From NCBI GenBank assembly GCA_016025055.1, contig CP065590.1, positions 1,488,001 through 1,552,000 of the forward strand: 64,000 nucleotides of DNA, read 5' to 3'. A model generated the notes under the pieces. That model had not been told where the DNA came from. It searched no databases and worked only from the letters and a program-made list of their open reading frames with translations. The translations under genes and the position numbers were made by a program. This DNA comes from Chryseobacterium indologenes (GTDB lineage Bacteria; Bacteroidota; Bacteroidia; Flavobacteriales; Weeksellaceae). The number at the start of each line of letters is the position of its first letter. Position 1 is the stretch's first letter. Below, one piece after another: positions 8,759 through 19,173 of the stretch.

Positions 8759-11196
8759 ATGAAAATAAAATACATCAGCATTATTTTTCTTGGTGTCTCT
8801 TCACTATCATATGCCCAACAGGTACAGGATACCATAAAAGAATCAAAGATAGATGAAGTAGCCATCACCGGAAGCCGGAATAAAAAAGAACTGTCATCAA
8901 TACTCCTGTCCCTATTGACATCATTGATATCAAGCAGGTCAGCCAGTCGACAGGCCAGGTGGAAGTGAATCAGCTCCTGCAGTTTGCCGCCCCGTCTTTT
9001 AACTCCAATAAACAATCGGGTTCCGATGGTGCTGATGCAGTAGATCCGGCGACTTTACGAGGTCTCGGACCCGACCAGACTTTGCTTCTATTGAATGGAA
9101 AAAGATATCATCAGTCTTCTCTGATTAATCTTTTCGGGACTAAAGGGCGAGGAAATACGGGATACGATATGAACACCATTCCCATCGGTGCTATAAAAAG
9201 AGTGGAAGTTCTGCGCGACGGAGCTTCAGCTCAATATGGGTCAGATGCGATTGCAGGGGTAATCAACGTCATTCTGAATGATCGTAATAAAGGCTTTGAG
9301 GGAAATGCATTCTATGGGATGAATCTTTTTAAAAGCCCCGGAAACAATGATGTGGTTTCGGATCACAAAATCGATGGAATAACATTTAATTTTAACGGAA
9401 ACCTGGGAACTCAGATAGGATCTAAAGGTGGATTCGGAAATTTCACTGCAGAATTCAGCACCAAGGATTATGCGATAAGAAACGCAAATCCGGAAATCTA
9501 TAACGATCCTGATCCTGCCCCCAGACAACGTTTCGGAGATGCCAAAGCGCAAAATGTATATTTCTTTGGCAATATTGAACTTCCTCTGTCTGACGGTCTT
9601 AAGTTTTATTCCCGTCAGGGGTTTTCACATAGAAATACAAAAGCTTATGCATGGACCAGAACAGCGGCTGCCGATGGAAACATACCCGGGATCTATCCGA
9701 ACGGATTTAATCCCATTGAAAACACAAGTATCACCGACTTCACTTTTGACAATGGTTTAAAATTTAAAGTAGCTGACTGGGAGGTAGATTTTTATAATGC
9801 ATTTGGAAACAACAGGTTTACTTATGAAATTGATGATACCGTCAATGCTACTTTAGGATTAAAATCTCCTACCAGCTTCAATGCAGGCGGACACTCTTTA
9901 CTCCAAAATACTACCGGATTTAATGCCGTCAGACAGTTCAAAGTACTGGAAGGGTTAAACATTGCCTTCGGATCAGAGTTCCGATATGAAAAGTTCAATA
10001 TTATCAAAGGAGAAGAGGCTTCTTATACCATGTATGATATTAACGGAAATATCGTAACCCGTGATACTCCGACAAATCTACTGGTAACCAACCCGATAAG
10101 CGGAGCTGTAAGACCGGGCGGCTCCCAGGGCTTTCCTGGATATTCCACCGATATTGGAAAAAGCAGGAATAATTTTGCAGCGTATGTAGATACTGAACTT
10201 GACATTACAAAAAAATGGATGATAAGTCTGGCGGGAAGATTTGAGAATTATAACGACTTCGGAAGTACTTTGAATGGAAAGTTTGCCACAAGATATGCCT
10301 TTACTCCCCAGTTTGCTTTCCGGGGATCTTTTTCTACGGGCTTCAGAGCTCCTTCATTGGCACAGAAATATTACAGTCAGCAATTCACCAATTTCCAGGG
10401 AGGAAAATTGGTAACCATTCAATTGGCCTCTAATGACAGTGACCTGGCTACAAGGGTAGGCATCTCTCAGCTTAAGCAGGAAACCTCGGTAAATGGGAGT
10501 GCCGGATTTACTTTTAATACCGGAAAATTTACAGCAACGGTGGACGGGTATTATATCAATGTTAAAAACAGGATTGTTCTTACAGGGAACTTTTCAAGGA
10601 GTGACCTTCCTACAGATGTTCAGACCGATTACCCATATATAGATCAGGCGCAGTTTTTTTCCAATGCAATCAACACCCGTACTAAAGGAATTGATGTTAT
10701 TCTAAGTTACAATGAAAATATCGGATCAGGAAAGTTAACCGCAACTCTTGCCGGAAATTACAATGATATGGAAATAACAAAAGTTAACACTTCTGACCGG
10801 CTGGCCGGCAAGGAAGACATTTACTTAAGTCCGCGGGAAAGAGCTTTTATCCTTGCATCTGCTCCGAAAACGAAAGTTAACCTAAACCTTAATTACAAAA
10901 TCAGCAAGTTCAATGTTAATCTGCAAATGGTAAGATTTGATAAAGTTACACTGATTGGATATGATAACGCAGAACAGGTATACAACCCAAAGGTAACAAC
11001 GGATTTATCTTTTGGTTATGAATTCTCCCAAAGCCTGAATCTGACGCTGGGAAGTAAAAATATATTTAACCGATACCCTACATTACAAAGTGCTCATGTA
11101 ACAACCGGAAATACAGAAGCAGGAGGTATTTTTGACCCTGTACAAATGGGATTTGCCGGACGACAGGTTTTTGCCAGATTGAACTTTAAATTTTAG
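8759..11196 (+). CDS. TonB-dependent receptor, frame broken near the N-terminus
   Basis: An outer-membrane active transporter. A signal peptide ending in SYAQQ is followed by a TonB-box-like KIDEVAITGSR. The plug (TLRGLGPDQTLLLLNGKRYH, then VEVLRDGASAQYGSDAIAG) and a long beta-barrel ending in VFARLNFKF follow. The opening frame stops at 8968. Adding one A to the run at 8882-8887 restores NKKRTVINTPVPIDIIDIKQ, a normal start of the plug, and joins it to the frame ending at 11196, giving about 812 residues. No SusD partner is nearby. The 'VDPATLRGLGPDQTL' type plug is common in receptors of unknown substrate, so no ligand is assigned. Confidence 0.85.
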
Positions 11197-11257
11197 AATA
11201 TCCGGAAGCCGGAAGAACGAGGTAAGATGTATCTCTTCATGCCTCCAGCTTCATTAC

Positions 11258-11294
11258 AAAAATGTCCGGTTGATTTTTTCAACCGGACATTTTT
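11258..11294. terminator. Bidirectional terminator between receptor and sugar dehydrogenase genes
   Basis: Sixteen-base perfect stem around ATGTCCGGTT / AACCGGACAT with A and T runs on both sides. It serves the converging genes on both strands and touches the stop codon of the minus-strand gene. Confidence 0.9.
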
Positions 11295-12511
11295 CATTTT
11301 TTTGAAATCCTATACAGTTTCCCGCTATCGGTGACCGCATAAAGATTACCGTCGCTTCCGTTCAGTACATCTCTGAAACGCTCTTTCTGATCTGCAAGAA
11401 GACGCTCTTCTCCTACTACTTTATTATCTTTCATTACAATTCTGTCAATATGCTCACCACTCAGACATCCAATGATCAGGTTTCCTTTCCATTCCTCAAT
11501 ATTTCCGGTGTAGAAAGTGATTCCGCTGGGAGAAATAACCGGATCCCAATAATAAACGGGCTGTACGGTACCTTCTTTCCGGGTAATGCCCTGCCCCACT
11601 TTATCTCCGGAATATTCAATACCATAGGTGACGTCGCCCCAGCCATAATTTTTCCCGGGTTCAATAAGATTAATTTCATCACCTCCTCTTGGTCCCATTT
11701 CCACATCCCAGATATTTCCGTTTGGATCTATGGCAAGCCCTTGCGGATTTCTTACCCCATAGGCATAGATTTCAGGTTTGTAGCCTTCTTTTCCGATAAA
11801 TGGATTTCCGGGAGCAGGTTGACCTTCTTTTGTAATTTTTAAGATCTTCCCTAAGTAATTATCTGTTTTTTGAGCATAAGCCCTGGTTACTTTATCAGAC
11901 CGTTCTCCCGTACTCACAAATAAATTCCCGTCTTTATCAAAAGCCAGTCGGCTTCCATAATGCTTATCGCCGTCATAAGAAGGTTCTGCACGAAAAATAA
12001 CCTTAATATCTGATATCTTTTTAAGATCCGTAGATAGCTTACCTTTACCTACAGAAGTAAGATTTCCTTTTCCGAAAGGTTCTGAAAAGCTAAAATAGAT
12101 CACATTATTAGTTTTAAAATCAGGATCAAGAGCCACATCCAGCATTCCGCCCTGCCCTTTAGAGTCCACTTTTGGAAACCCTTCTATTTTTGAAACCTGT
12201 TTTCCATCCTTTGAAACCACATTCATATAACCTCTTTTATCCGTAATGAGAAAACTTCCGTCCGGTAAATTGATAATTCCCCATGGCTTCCCAAGGTCTT
12301 TATTCAGAATTTCCACAGCATAAGAAGTCTTTGTTTTCACTGCTTTGATCCTTGTCTGGCCCTTGAATGCAGGTTGATACTCAGAATTGGGTCTTTCAGT
12401 TTCCACACTTCCGTCATTTCCGGTTTGTTGTGCACTGATCTGATTCTCCTTACACGAAGACAGCATAAGAAAAACACTGATTAATGGAACATAAAATTTA
12501 CTGATTTTCAT
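11294..12511 (-). CDS. PQQ-dependent sugar dehydrogenase-type lipoprotein (GdhB family)
   Basis: About 405 residues. The start at 12511 gives MKISKFYVPLISVF and a lipobox MLSSC, so it is an exported lipoprotein; an upstream in-frame ATG would bury that signal. The body is the soluble glucose dehydrogenase / sorbosone dehydrogenase six-bladed propeller: KPWGIINLPDGSFLITD, GGMLDVALDPDF, HYGSRLAFDKDGNLFVSTGE with the likely catalytic His, YGVRNPQGLA, and MGPRGGDEINLIEPGKNYGW. It probably oxidises aldose-type substrates with PQQ. No PQQ biosynthesis gene is in the window, so the cofactor would have to come from elsewhere. Confidence 0.85.
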   Translation of the reverse strand: MKISKFYVPLISVFLMLSSCKENQISAQQTGNDGSVETERPNSEYQPAFKGQTRIKAVKTKTSYAVEILNKDLGKPWGIINLPDGSFLITDKRGYMNVVSKDGKQVSKIEGFPKVDSKGQGGMLDVALDPDFKTNNVIYFSFSEPFGKGNLTSVGKGKLSTDLKKISDIKVIFRAEPSYDGDKHYGSRLAFDKDGNLFVSTGERSDKVTRAYAQKTDNYLGKILKITKEGQPAPGNPFIGKEGYKPEIYAYGVRNPQGLAIDPNGNIWDVEMGPRGGDEINLIEPGKNYGWGDVTYGIEYSGDKVGQGITRKEGTVQPVYYWDPVISPSGITFYTGNIEEWKGNLIIGCLSGEHIDRIVMKDNKVVGEERLLADQKERFRDVLNGSDGNLYAVTDSGKLYRISKK

Positions 12512-12584
12512 AACGTTATGATTTGATGGTGTAAAATGAATGGAAAAATAATGCCATAAAATTTGCGTATCAATAACGATCAAG

Positions 12585-12991
12585 ATGAAAAGTTTACTAT
12601 CTTTTTTGCAATCAAAAATTTAGACGGAAAAAAAATTACTTATCAGAATTGTAATGTACTTCTTACAAAGAATGATCTTGCGCCATTTAGCTTCTGGAAT
12701 ATATGGGAGACAGCTATGCAAATGACGGCAATATTGACCCTAGAATTTACAGCTGCTAATATTTCCGCACAAAAAGGGATTATAAAATCTGTAGCTTACA
12801 TTCATATTGATACCACCGGAAAAACAACGGACATCCAAGTCTCAGGGGAAAATGAAACTTTTAACAAAGAGCTTCTCCAGACAGTCACCGGGATAAGCAA
12901 TGAAACCATGTGGATACCTGCAACAGAAAATGGTAAAGCCGCCGCCGCAGTATTAAAACTGCCGGCAACGATGTCCTTCGGTCACCAGTAG
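12585..12991 (+). CDS. Small protein with TonB C-terminal-like domain, N-terminal frame probably broken
   Basis: The open frame ending at 12991 has no ATG until 12717. An ATG at 12585 (MKSLLSFLQSK) runs into a stop after 12 codons; adding one A to the run at 12614-12618 joins it to the long frame as SKNLDGKKITYQNCN, giving about 135 residues. The middle has a hydrophobic stretch ending ANISAQ that may be a signal or anchor. The end, with SVAYIHIDTTGKTTDIQV, a W near the end of a helix, PATENGKAAAAVLKLPATM, resembles the TonB C-terminal fold seen in many flavobacterial periplasmic proteins. Function unknown; the restored start is inference. Confidence 0.55.
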
Positions 12992-12994
12992 AAG

Positions 12995-13018
12995 AAAAGC
13001 ACCTTTTGGCGCTTTTTT
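12995..13018 (+). terminator. Probable terminator after TonB_C-like gene
   Basis: AGCACC / GGCGCT stem with one mismatch, TTTT loop and a following T run. Confidence 0.5.
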
Positions 13019-13148
13019 ATTATCCCTTTTTCAAGCTATCTATTCGGATAATAAAATGAATAATAAAATACACTCCCAAAATGCGTTAAATTTTCCGGGA
13101 ACAAAAGATTCAGCTTCAAAACTTTATCAAGCCTAATAATATCTTTCG

Positions 13149-13156
13149 TATTTTTG
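13149..13156 (+). promoter_or_regulatory. -7 promoter element of uvrB
   Basis: TATTTTTG matches TAnnTTTG, 19 bases before the uvrB ATG. No LexA-type box recognised. Confidence 0.5.
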
Positions 13157-13175
13157 TTGTATACATTCTCTTTCT

Positions 13176-15167
13176 ATGAATTTTAAGCTTCAATCTGAAT
13201 ATAAACCTACCGGAGATCAACCTCAAGCCATCGAAAAACTGACCGAAGGAATAGAGATTGGTGAGAAATACCAGACTTTGCTTGGGGTAACGGGTTCCGG
13301 AAAAACATTTACCGTGGCTAATGTTGTACAAAATGTTCAACGACCAACTTTGGTTTTAGCCCACAACAAAACTTTAGCGGCCCAGCTTTTTATGGAATTT
13401 AAAGAATTCTTTCCTGAAAATGCTGTGGAATATTTTGTCAGTTATTATGATTACTATCAACCCGAAGCCTATATCGCAACAACGGGAACTTATATTGAAA
13501 AGGACCTGAGCATTAATGAAGAGGTTGAGAAGCTGCGTCTTTCCGCAACGGCAAGCCTTCTTTCCGGAAGAAGGGACGTTTTGATTGTGGCTTCTGTTTC
13601 CTGCATTTATGGTATCGGAAACCCCACAGAATTTCACAAATCATTAATTTCAATAGCAATTGGAGAGAAAGTCACCAGAACAGCACTCCTGCACTCTTTA
13701 GTAAATGCACTCTATGCCAGAACACTCAATGAATTCCAAAGAGGAACATTCCGTGTAAAAGGAGATGTGATTGATGTTTTTCCCGCCTACGCAGATAACG
13801 CGATAAGAATTCAGTTTTTTGGAGATGAAATTGAAAAAATACAAAGCTTTAATCCCGTAAGTGGGAATGTGGAAGCCAATTTTGACCAGATCCAGATTTA
13901 TCCTGCCAACCTGTTTGTCACCTCAAAAGAAACCCTTAATGGTGCTATCCGAGAGATCCAGGACGATATGGTAAAGCAGGTAGATTTCTTTAACTCCATT
14001 GAAAAGCCTTTGGAAGCCAAAAGACTTCAGGAAAGGACAGAACTCGATCTGGAAATGATCAAAGAATTAGGATATTGCTCCGGAATTGAGAACTATTCAA
14101 GATACCTTGACGGCAGACTGCCTGGAACAAGACCTTTCTGTCTGATAGATTACTTCCCAAAAGATTTTTTGATGGTGATCGATGAAAGCCACGTGACAGT
14201 TCCTCAGGTGCATGCCATGTATGGTGGTGACCGTAGTAGAAAGGAATCATTGGTAGAATTCGGATTCAGATTGCCGGCTGCAATGGATAACAGACCTTTA
14301 AAGTTTGAAGAGTTTGAAGCCATGCAGAACCAGGTAATTTATGTTTCCGCAACTCCGGCAGATTATGAGCTGGAAAAAACAGGAGGTGCTTATATTGAGC
14401 AAATCATCAGGCCGACAGGGCTTTTAGATCCAATTATTGAGGTAAGGCCGAGCTTAAATCAGATTGATGATTTAATGGAAGAAATCCAAAAGAGAGCTGA
14501 TGCTGACGAAAGGGTTCTGGTAACGACCTTAACGAAGAAAATGGCGGAAGAACTTACCAAATATTTTACAAAATTCGGGATCAGAACAAGATATATTCAC
14601 TCTGATGTTGAAACGCTTGAACGCATTCAGATTATGCAGGACTTGCGTTTAGGCCTTTTTGACGTTTTAATCGGAGTAAATCTATTGAGGGAAGGTCTGG
14701 ATTTACCGGAAGTTTCACTGGTTGCTATTTTAGATGCTGACAAGGAAGGGATGCTAAGAAGCAGAAGATCAATGATCCAGACGGTAGGGCGTGCGGCCAG
14801 AAATATCAACGGAAAGGCCATCATGTATGCGGATAAGATCACCAAATCTATGCAGGCAACATTAGATGAAACTGAATACCGCCGTGCAAAACAGATGCAG
14901 TACAATGAGGATAACGGCCTGGTACCAAAGGCTCTTAACAAAAAGATTTCTGAAAATCTGGTGGGAAGAAGCAAAGACTTCCCAGATGAAAAATATACCC
15001 AGAAAGAGATCTTACAGAAGGTTGCCGAAGTTAAGGCCACCTATGCCAGCGAAGATGTCGAAAAAATAATTGAACAAAAGCAGAAAGAGATGGAAGCAGC
15101 AGCCAAGAATCTTGATTTTATCAAAGCTGCTAAACTAAGGGATGAAATTGCTGCCCTGAAGAATTAA
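13176..15167 (+). CDS. uvrB: Excinuclease ABC subunit B
   Basis: A 663-residue damage-recognition helicase-like subunit of nucleotide excision repair that loads UvrC at lesions. Visible are the Walker A GVTGSGKT (around residue 39), the beta-hairpin region YYDYYQPEAYI, DESHVTVPQVHAMYGGD (helicase motif II region), YVSATPADYE, ILDADKEGMLRS, and QTVGRAARN (motif VI). The C-terminal UVR domain, which contacts UvrC, begins near KQKEMEAAAKNLDF. Full length for the family. Monocistronic, ended by a strong bidirectional hairpin. Confidence 0.98.
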   Translation: MNFKLQSEYKPTGDQPQAIEKLTEGIEIGEKYQTLLGVTGSGKTFTVANVVQNVQRPTLVLAHNKTLAAQLFMEFKEFFPENAVEYFVSYYDYYQPEAYIATTGTYIEKDLSINEEVEKLRLSATASLLSGRRDVLIVASVSCIYGIGNPTEFHKSLISIAIGEKVTRTALLHSLVNALYARTLNEFQRGTFRVKGDVIDVFPAYADNAIRIQFFGDEIEKIQSFNPVSGNVEANFDQIQIYPANLFVTSKETLNGAIREIQDDMVKQVDFFNSIEKPLEAKRLQERTELDLEMIKELGYCSGIENYSRYLDGRLPGTRPFCLIDYFPKDFLMVIDESHVTVPQVHAMYGGDRSRKESLVEFGFRLPAAMDNRPLKFEEFEAMQNQVIYVSATPADYELEKTGGAYIEQIIRPTGLLDPIIEVRPSLNQIDDLMEEIQKRADADERVLVTTLTKKMAEELTKYFTKFGIRTRYIHSDVETLERIQIMQDLRLGLFDVLIGVNLLREGLDLPEVSLVAILDADKEGMLRSRRSMIQTVGRAARNINGKAIMYADKITKSMQATLDETEYRRAKQMQYNEDNGLVPKALNKKISENLVGRSKDFPDEKYTQKEILQKVAEVKATYASEDVEKIIEQKQKEMEAAAKNLDFIKAAKLRDEIAALKN

Positions 15168-15233
15168 TTAAGGATGAACGGAAGAGGATTTATTCTCTTC
15201 TAACCTCTTTGACTTATTAATCATTCTATCTAT

Positions 15234-15272
15234 AAAATTTAGGGCGGCATCTTCGATGCCGCCCTAAATTTT
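15234..15272. terminator. Bidirectional terminator between uvrB and DUF3820 gene
   Basis: Perfect long stem with GGGCGGCAT / ATGCCGCCC core, extended by A/T pairs, and a CTTCG loop; T runs on both strands. Confidence 0.9.
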
Positions 15273-15289
15273 ATGTTATCCCCATTTTC

Positions 15290-15526
15290 TTATTTCCCAG
15301 TTTTTACCGATGCTCTGATCGGTATCAGCAGATCCATCAATCCGTTCAGCTTTATTTCATACACTGTTGACAGCTGCATTCCCAATTTTCCTTTAGGCAT
15401 TCCTGTCCGGTTAAACCATTCAAGGTAACTTACCGGAAGATCGGCAAGAATGGTACCTTCATATTTTCCAAAAGGCATTTTCATAATGCAGATTTCCTTT
15501 AATATTTCTGTATTGAGTCCTTCCAC
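15290..15526 (-). CDS. DUF3820 family protein
   Basis: A 78-residue protein with KMPFGKYEGTILADLPVSYL and a following WF, the signature of DUF3820 (putative quorum-sensing-regulated virulence factor family; role not established). It follows the AI-2E transporter gene by ten bases and is probably the last gene of that minus-strand operon. The first 15 residues before MKMPFG may not be translated, since an internal ATG is available. Confidence 0.75.
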   Translation of the reverse strand: MEGLNTEILKEICIMKMPFGKYEGTILADLPVSYLEWFNRTGMPKGKLGMQLSTVYEIKLNGLMDLLIPIRASVKTGK

Positions 15527-15536
15527 TTTTATATCA

Positions 15537-16613
15537 TTAAATCAGTTTATTTTCCGGATCGTTACCATTGGGTAATTCAAGATCAGGAGGTGCATTTTCG
15601 TCTGCAAATTCATTCCGGTATACCTGTATCAGGAGTAAGGTAAGTGAAATTAAGATAGGACCAAAAATAAGGCCCATAAATCCAAATAAATTCATCCCCA
15701 TAATAATACCAAATACAGTATTGAGCGGGTGAATATTCTCCAGTTTCTTCAGCAGGGTAAAGCGAAGTAAATTATCCGTAAGACCTACGACAACAACACA
15801 GTAAGCCGCCAGACCTAATCCCGGACCGGTATTTCCCTCAGCAATCATAAAAATACAAACCGGAACATAGACTATTGCTGTTCCTACAACCGGAATGACA
15901 GACGACGCTGCTGTAAGGGCAAAAAGCAGTACAGGCCCCGGAGCCCCGAATATAAGATATCCTATCAGAGATACAATACCCTGACCTATAGCTACCACAG
16001 GTATCCCTATTGCATTCGCCATGATCAGCTTTCTCATTTTATCGCCGATCAAAGATACATTTGATCTCTTCAGTGGTGCGGAAGAGGTAAGAATCTTCTC
16101 AAATAGCCTTGGTTTTTCCAACATGAAATACAAGATAAAGTACATCGACATGATCACTGTAAGGGTATTGAAAGTGCCACTCAATGCTGACGTAGAAAAC
16201 TTACCTACAAAATTCTTCAGCTTGTTCATATTTTCTGCACTGAGAATATCAAAACCAACTTTGGAATAAATATAGGAATGTATTTTGTCTAAAAATACAT
16301 TGAATTTTGTCATGTAGGCCTGTGCATTCCCGAGTTTATCAATAAGCAGGTCAGCGATGAAGTAAATCGGTAAAATCAGTACAATAAGGCTGGCAAACAT
16401 TAAAAGAAAAGCGGCCAGTGATGGTTTCCATTTTTTTTCTTCCTGAAGATAAAAATTATACTTTCTACAAACGACATAGATCGTTATTGCCCCCAAAACA
16501 GAAGGGATAAACAATGCAAGGTTAAAACAGATCAACCCGGCCAGCACCAAAATAATGGCCAGCAATAATATCTGTTTAATGGCTACACTACTGATCTGTT
16601 TTTCCTTGTCCAT
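15537..16613 (-). CDS. AI-2E family transporter
   Basis: A 358-residue membrane protein with about eight hydrophobic segments in the arrangement of the AI-2E / UPF0118 family (PF01594). Recognisable parts are SVIPVVGTAIVYVPVCIFMI, LRFTLLKKLENIHPLNTVFGI and MGLIFGPILISLTLLLI near the C-terminus. Members export autoinducer-2 or act as ion antiporters; the substrate here is unknown. It is first of a tight group with the DUF3820 gene, and 12 bases downstream of another membrane gene. Confidence 0.88.
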   Translation of the reverse strand: MDKEKQISSVAIKQILLLAIILVLAGLICFNLALFIPSVLGAITIYVVCRKYNFYLQEEKKWKPSLAAFLLMFASLIVLILPIYFIADLLIDKLGNAQAYMTKFNVFLDKIHSYIYSKVGFDILSAENMNKLKNFVGKFSTSALSGTFNTLTVIMSMYFILYFMLEKPRLFEKILTSSAPLKRSNVSLIGDKMRKLIMANAIGIPVVAIGQGIVSLIGYLIFGAPGPVLLFALTAASSVIPVVGTAIVYVPVCIFMIAEGNTGPGLGLAAYCVVVVGLTDNLLRFTLLKKLENIHPLNTVFGIIMGMNLFGFMGLIFGPILISLTLLLIQVYRNEFADENAPPDLELPNGNDPENKLI

Positions 16614-16625
16614 TATATATTTTTA

Positions 16626-17354
16626 TTATTTGTTGTACATTATTTGTCTTGGTTTTCCCAGAAAAGCACAATAGGTTGAATACATGACAACCATCATGAA
16701 CGGTGCTGTCAGAATAATTCCTATTCCGCATAGAATAACCCCGGCTAAAGATATTAATGCTCCAAGAAAACCTGTTAATAAGAAAACACCATAATTCTCT
16801 TTTGCAATATTGAAAGACTTGCTTAATGCCTCTGTAGCTGAAGCGTTTTCAAACAGTAGAATCGGGTATCCTATTAAAAGAAACGGATATACAAAAATAA
16901 CCGGGAAAAAGCACAATGCTGCTGCCACAGTAGAGATAAGCCCGGAGAGGAAGCTATATATCAGAATATTCACAAAATTCTGACGATATCCAATAAAAAG
17001 ATCGGAAAACTCAACCGGATTTTTCGTGTTATACTTATTAACCATATAGATCAATCCTACATACAGAGGAGCCAATAAAAGTCCGAAAAGGCTGGAAGCA
17101 CCCATATACAAAGAGAACCCCGGAGCATTCCAGTAATTAAAATCTCCACCTGAAGATTTCATCTCTTCCAACATATTTGCAGAATTAAATCCTGTAACAC
17201 TCTGGATCACAACACCTCCTATCAGATAAATGATCATCGCCACGATACCGTAGCCAAAAACTCCTTTGTACATTTCAAAGGCGTGCGAAATAATTGATCC
17301 CGTATCTCTATTGGGAACAGAACCCTGCTGGTCAAATTCGTTAAATTCAGACAT
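16626..17354 (-). CDS. Multi-pass membrane protein, unknown function
   Basis: 242 residues with about five hydrophobic segments (for example VAMIIYLIGGVVI, the block around PFLLIGYPILLF, and GFLGALISLAGVILCGIGII). It shares the segment EFSDLFIGY and a matching layout with the next minus-strand gene (ELSDLFVGY), so the two are distant paralogues. The first residues before the membrane part are hydrophilic and there is no cleavable signal. I do not recognise a characterised family. Confidence 0.7.
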   Translation of the reverse strand: MSEFNEFDQQGSVPNRDTGSIISHAFEMYKGVFGYGIVAMIIYLIGGVVIQSVTGFNSANMLEEMKSSGGDFNYWNAPGFSLYMGASSLFGLLLAPLYVGLIYMVNKYNTKNPVEFSDLFIGYRQNFVNILIYSFLSGLISTVAAALCFFPVIFVYPFLLIGYPILLFENASATEALSKSFNIAKENYGVFLLTGFLGALISLAGVILCGIGIILTAPFMMVVMYSTYCAFLGKPRQIMYNK

Positions 17355-17425
17355 AGTTTAATATTTAATGATTTTATCAAAAATAGCTTTTTTTAGCAAA
17401 AAATCATATTAAACAGAGGTGAATT

Positions 17426-18166
17426 TTAACCTTTTTCTGAAAAGACCGTTTTATATAATGAATAGATCATGGCATTCCAAAAAGGAAATGTAAAAAGCCC
17501 GCCCACTAAAAACAGGGTAAATCCAAGATATTTAAACAATACTGCCACAATCACACACACGATAATCTCAACAAAAAACATTCTAAGCGCTTTGAGGTTT
17601 AAAGAAATAGCCTCAAATATCCTTTTATTGGTAAAAAACATCAGCGGTGCAACAAATATTGTCATAGCGACCCAGATTACTGCCAGGAAAATCGTAGGAA
17701 TAGTAAACCTGTAGATCAGAAACCAAAAAATATAATACCCCAGATATTTAAAAAAATTAAGTCCATTGTAGCCTACAAAAAGGTCACTCAATTCAATTTT
17801 TTCTTTTAGATCAAGCTTTCTGAAAATCTGGAACATTCCAAGATTCAATGGATATAGAAATGCCATGGTTGCCCAAATAGCAAGGGTAAACATCTGATAA
17901 TTTTCAGTAGCACTCAGTTCCGCAATTTTTTCCATGTAAACTTTTGTTCCCTGTTTAAAAGCTTCTGCCAACATCTGATTCTGCTCTAATATCCCATATC
18001 TTTCACCGAAGAAAAATAATGAGGTAAGGAAGATTCCGAAGAAAATCATTGAAAACATCAACTGATAAACCAGTGTTTTATTCCAGTAAAAAAAAGCCTG
18101 CTTCAGTATAAAATCCAGTCCCGGTTTCTGAGGATATTTTGTCTGCATCATAAAAATTTTATGCAA
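17426..18166 (-). CDS. Multi-pass membrane protein, paralogue of the neighbouring gene
   Basis: 246 residues, four or five hydrophobic segments (MFSMIFFGIFLTSLFFF, FWFLIYRFTIPTIFLAVIW, FFVEIIVCVIVAVLF). ELSDLFVGYNGLNFFKY aligns with EFSDLFIGYRQNFVNIL of the 16626-17354 product, which suggests a tandem duplication followed by divergence. The start could also be one of the two ATG codons at 18151 or 18148. Function unknown. Confidence 0.68.
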   Translation of the reverse strand: MHKIFMMQTKYPQKPGLDFILKQAFFYWNKTLVYQLMFSMIFFGIFLTSLFFFGERYGILEQNQMLAEAFKQGTKVYMEKIAELSATENYQMFTLAIWATMAFLYPLNLGMFQIFRKLDLKEKIELSDLFVGYNGLNFFKYLGYYIFWFLIYRFTIPTIFLAVIWVAMTIFVAPLMFFTNKRIFEAISLNLKALRMFFVEIIVCVIVAVLFKYLGFTLFLVGGLFTFPFWNAMIYSLYKTVFSEKG

Positions 18167-18183
18167 AAGTAAACATCAATAAG

Positions 18184-18191
18184 TATTTTTG
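18184..18191 (+). promoter_or_regulatory. -7 promoter element of pabB-pabC
   Basis: TATTTTTG ends only four bases before the first ATG of pabB, so the mRNA would start at or very near that ATG, or translation begins at one of the ATGs at 18223 or 18229. Confidence 0.5.
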
Positions 18192-18195
18192 CCGA

Positions 18196-19173
18196 ATGTT
18201 TTCAGTGAATCATCAAAAATTTATGGAGATGGACGAACTTTCCCTTCAGAAAGTTCCCTATTTTTTCGTCATCGACTTTCTGGCAGAGAATGTTGAGATA
18301 TATCCGGAAAGTGAAATTGAAAAATCAGGCTTAATAATTGATTTTCATAACTTTTCAACCATAAAAAACAAACATACATTAGATAAAAAAATAGAATGGA
18401 AAGCATTTCCCGAACCTATGGAAAGCTTTCAGAAAGGCTTTGAGCAGGTTCAAAAAAATATTCACCTCGGAAATTCCTATCTGGTAAATTATACGAGAAA
18501 AACTGAAATTGAGACCAATTTAAGCCTTGAAGAAATTTTTTATCACTCGAATGCGAAGTATAAGGTATTTTATAAAGATTTTTTTGTATTTTTTTTCTCC
18601 TGAAACTTTTGTGAAGATCTTGGACGGTAAAATTTTAACCTATCCCATGAAAGGAACAATAGATGCTTCTATCGAAAATGCAGCAGAAATTCTGAAGAAC
18701 GATAAAAAGAAAAAGCAGAACATTATACTGTAGTAGATCTGCTTCGTAATGATCTGAGCATGGTGGCAGAAGAGGTAAAAGTGGATGATTTTCAACATAT
18801 TGACTTAATAAAAACCCAGCAAAAGGATCTCTATGCCATGAGCTCTGAAATTTCAGGAATAGTAAAGCCTGAGTTCAAGGGAAAAGTTGGAAGTATCATG
18901 AAAAAGCTGCTGCCTGCCGGTTCAATTTTAGGAGCGCCAAAACCTAAGACGCTGGAGATCATCCGGGAGGCTGAAGGATATGAAAGAGGCTATTACACGG
19001 GAGTATGCGGCTGGTTCGATGGTGAAAATGTAGACAGTTGCGTGATGATACGCTTTATAGAAAAAGAGGGCGAAAAACTCTATTTCAAAAGCGGAGGTGG
19101 TATTACCCACATGAGTAAATTAGAAGACGAATATCAGGAAATGAAAAATAAAATCTATGTCCCAATTCATTGA
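18196..19173 (+). CDS. pabB: Aminodeoxychorismate synthase component I, frame broken twice
   Basis: A chorismate-binding enzyme of about 325 residues that aminates chorismate on the way to p-aminobenzoate and folate. The motif YPMKGT matches the PIKGT of PabB, with the Lys that distinguishes it from TrpE (PIAGT). Further family motifs are DLLRNDL, LLPAGSILGAPKPKT, RGYYTGVCGWFDG and SGGGITHMS. The frame shifts at the eight-T run at 18589-18596 (one T too many) and shifts back at the A runs at 18704-18714 (one A too few); with both corrected the protein reads through. It overlaps pabC by 17 bases. No glutaminase (pabA) gene is adjacent. Confidence 0.85.

Noticed and set aside
12512..12583. N-terminal extension of the sugar dehydrogenase
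   Set aside because: It would precede and hide the lipoprotein signal that begins at 12511.
18527..18733. Separate small gene inside pabB
   Set aside because: It is the middle third of pabB in the shifted frame; its translation contains the PabB motif YPMKGT.
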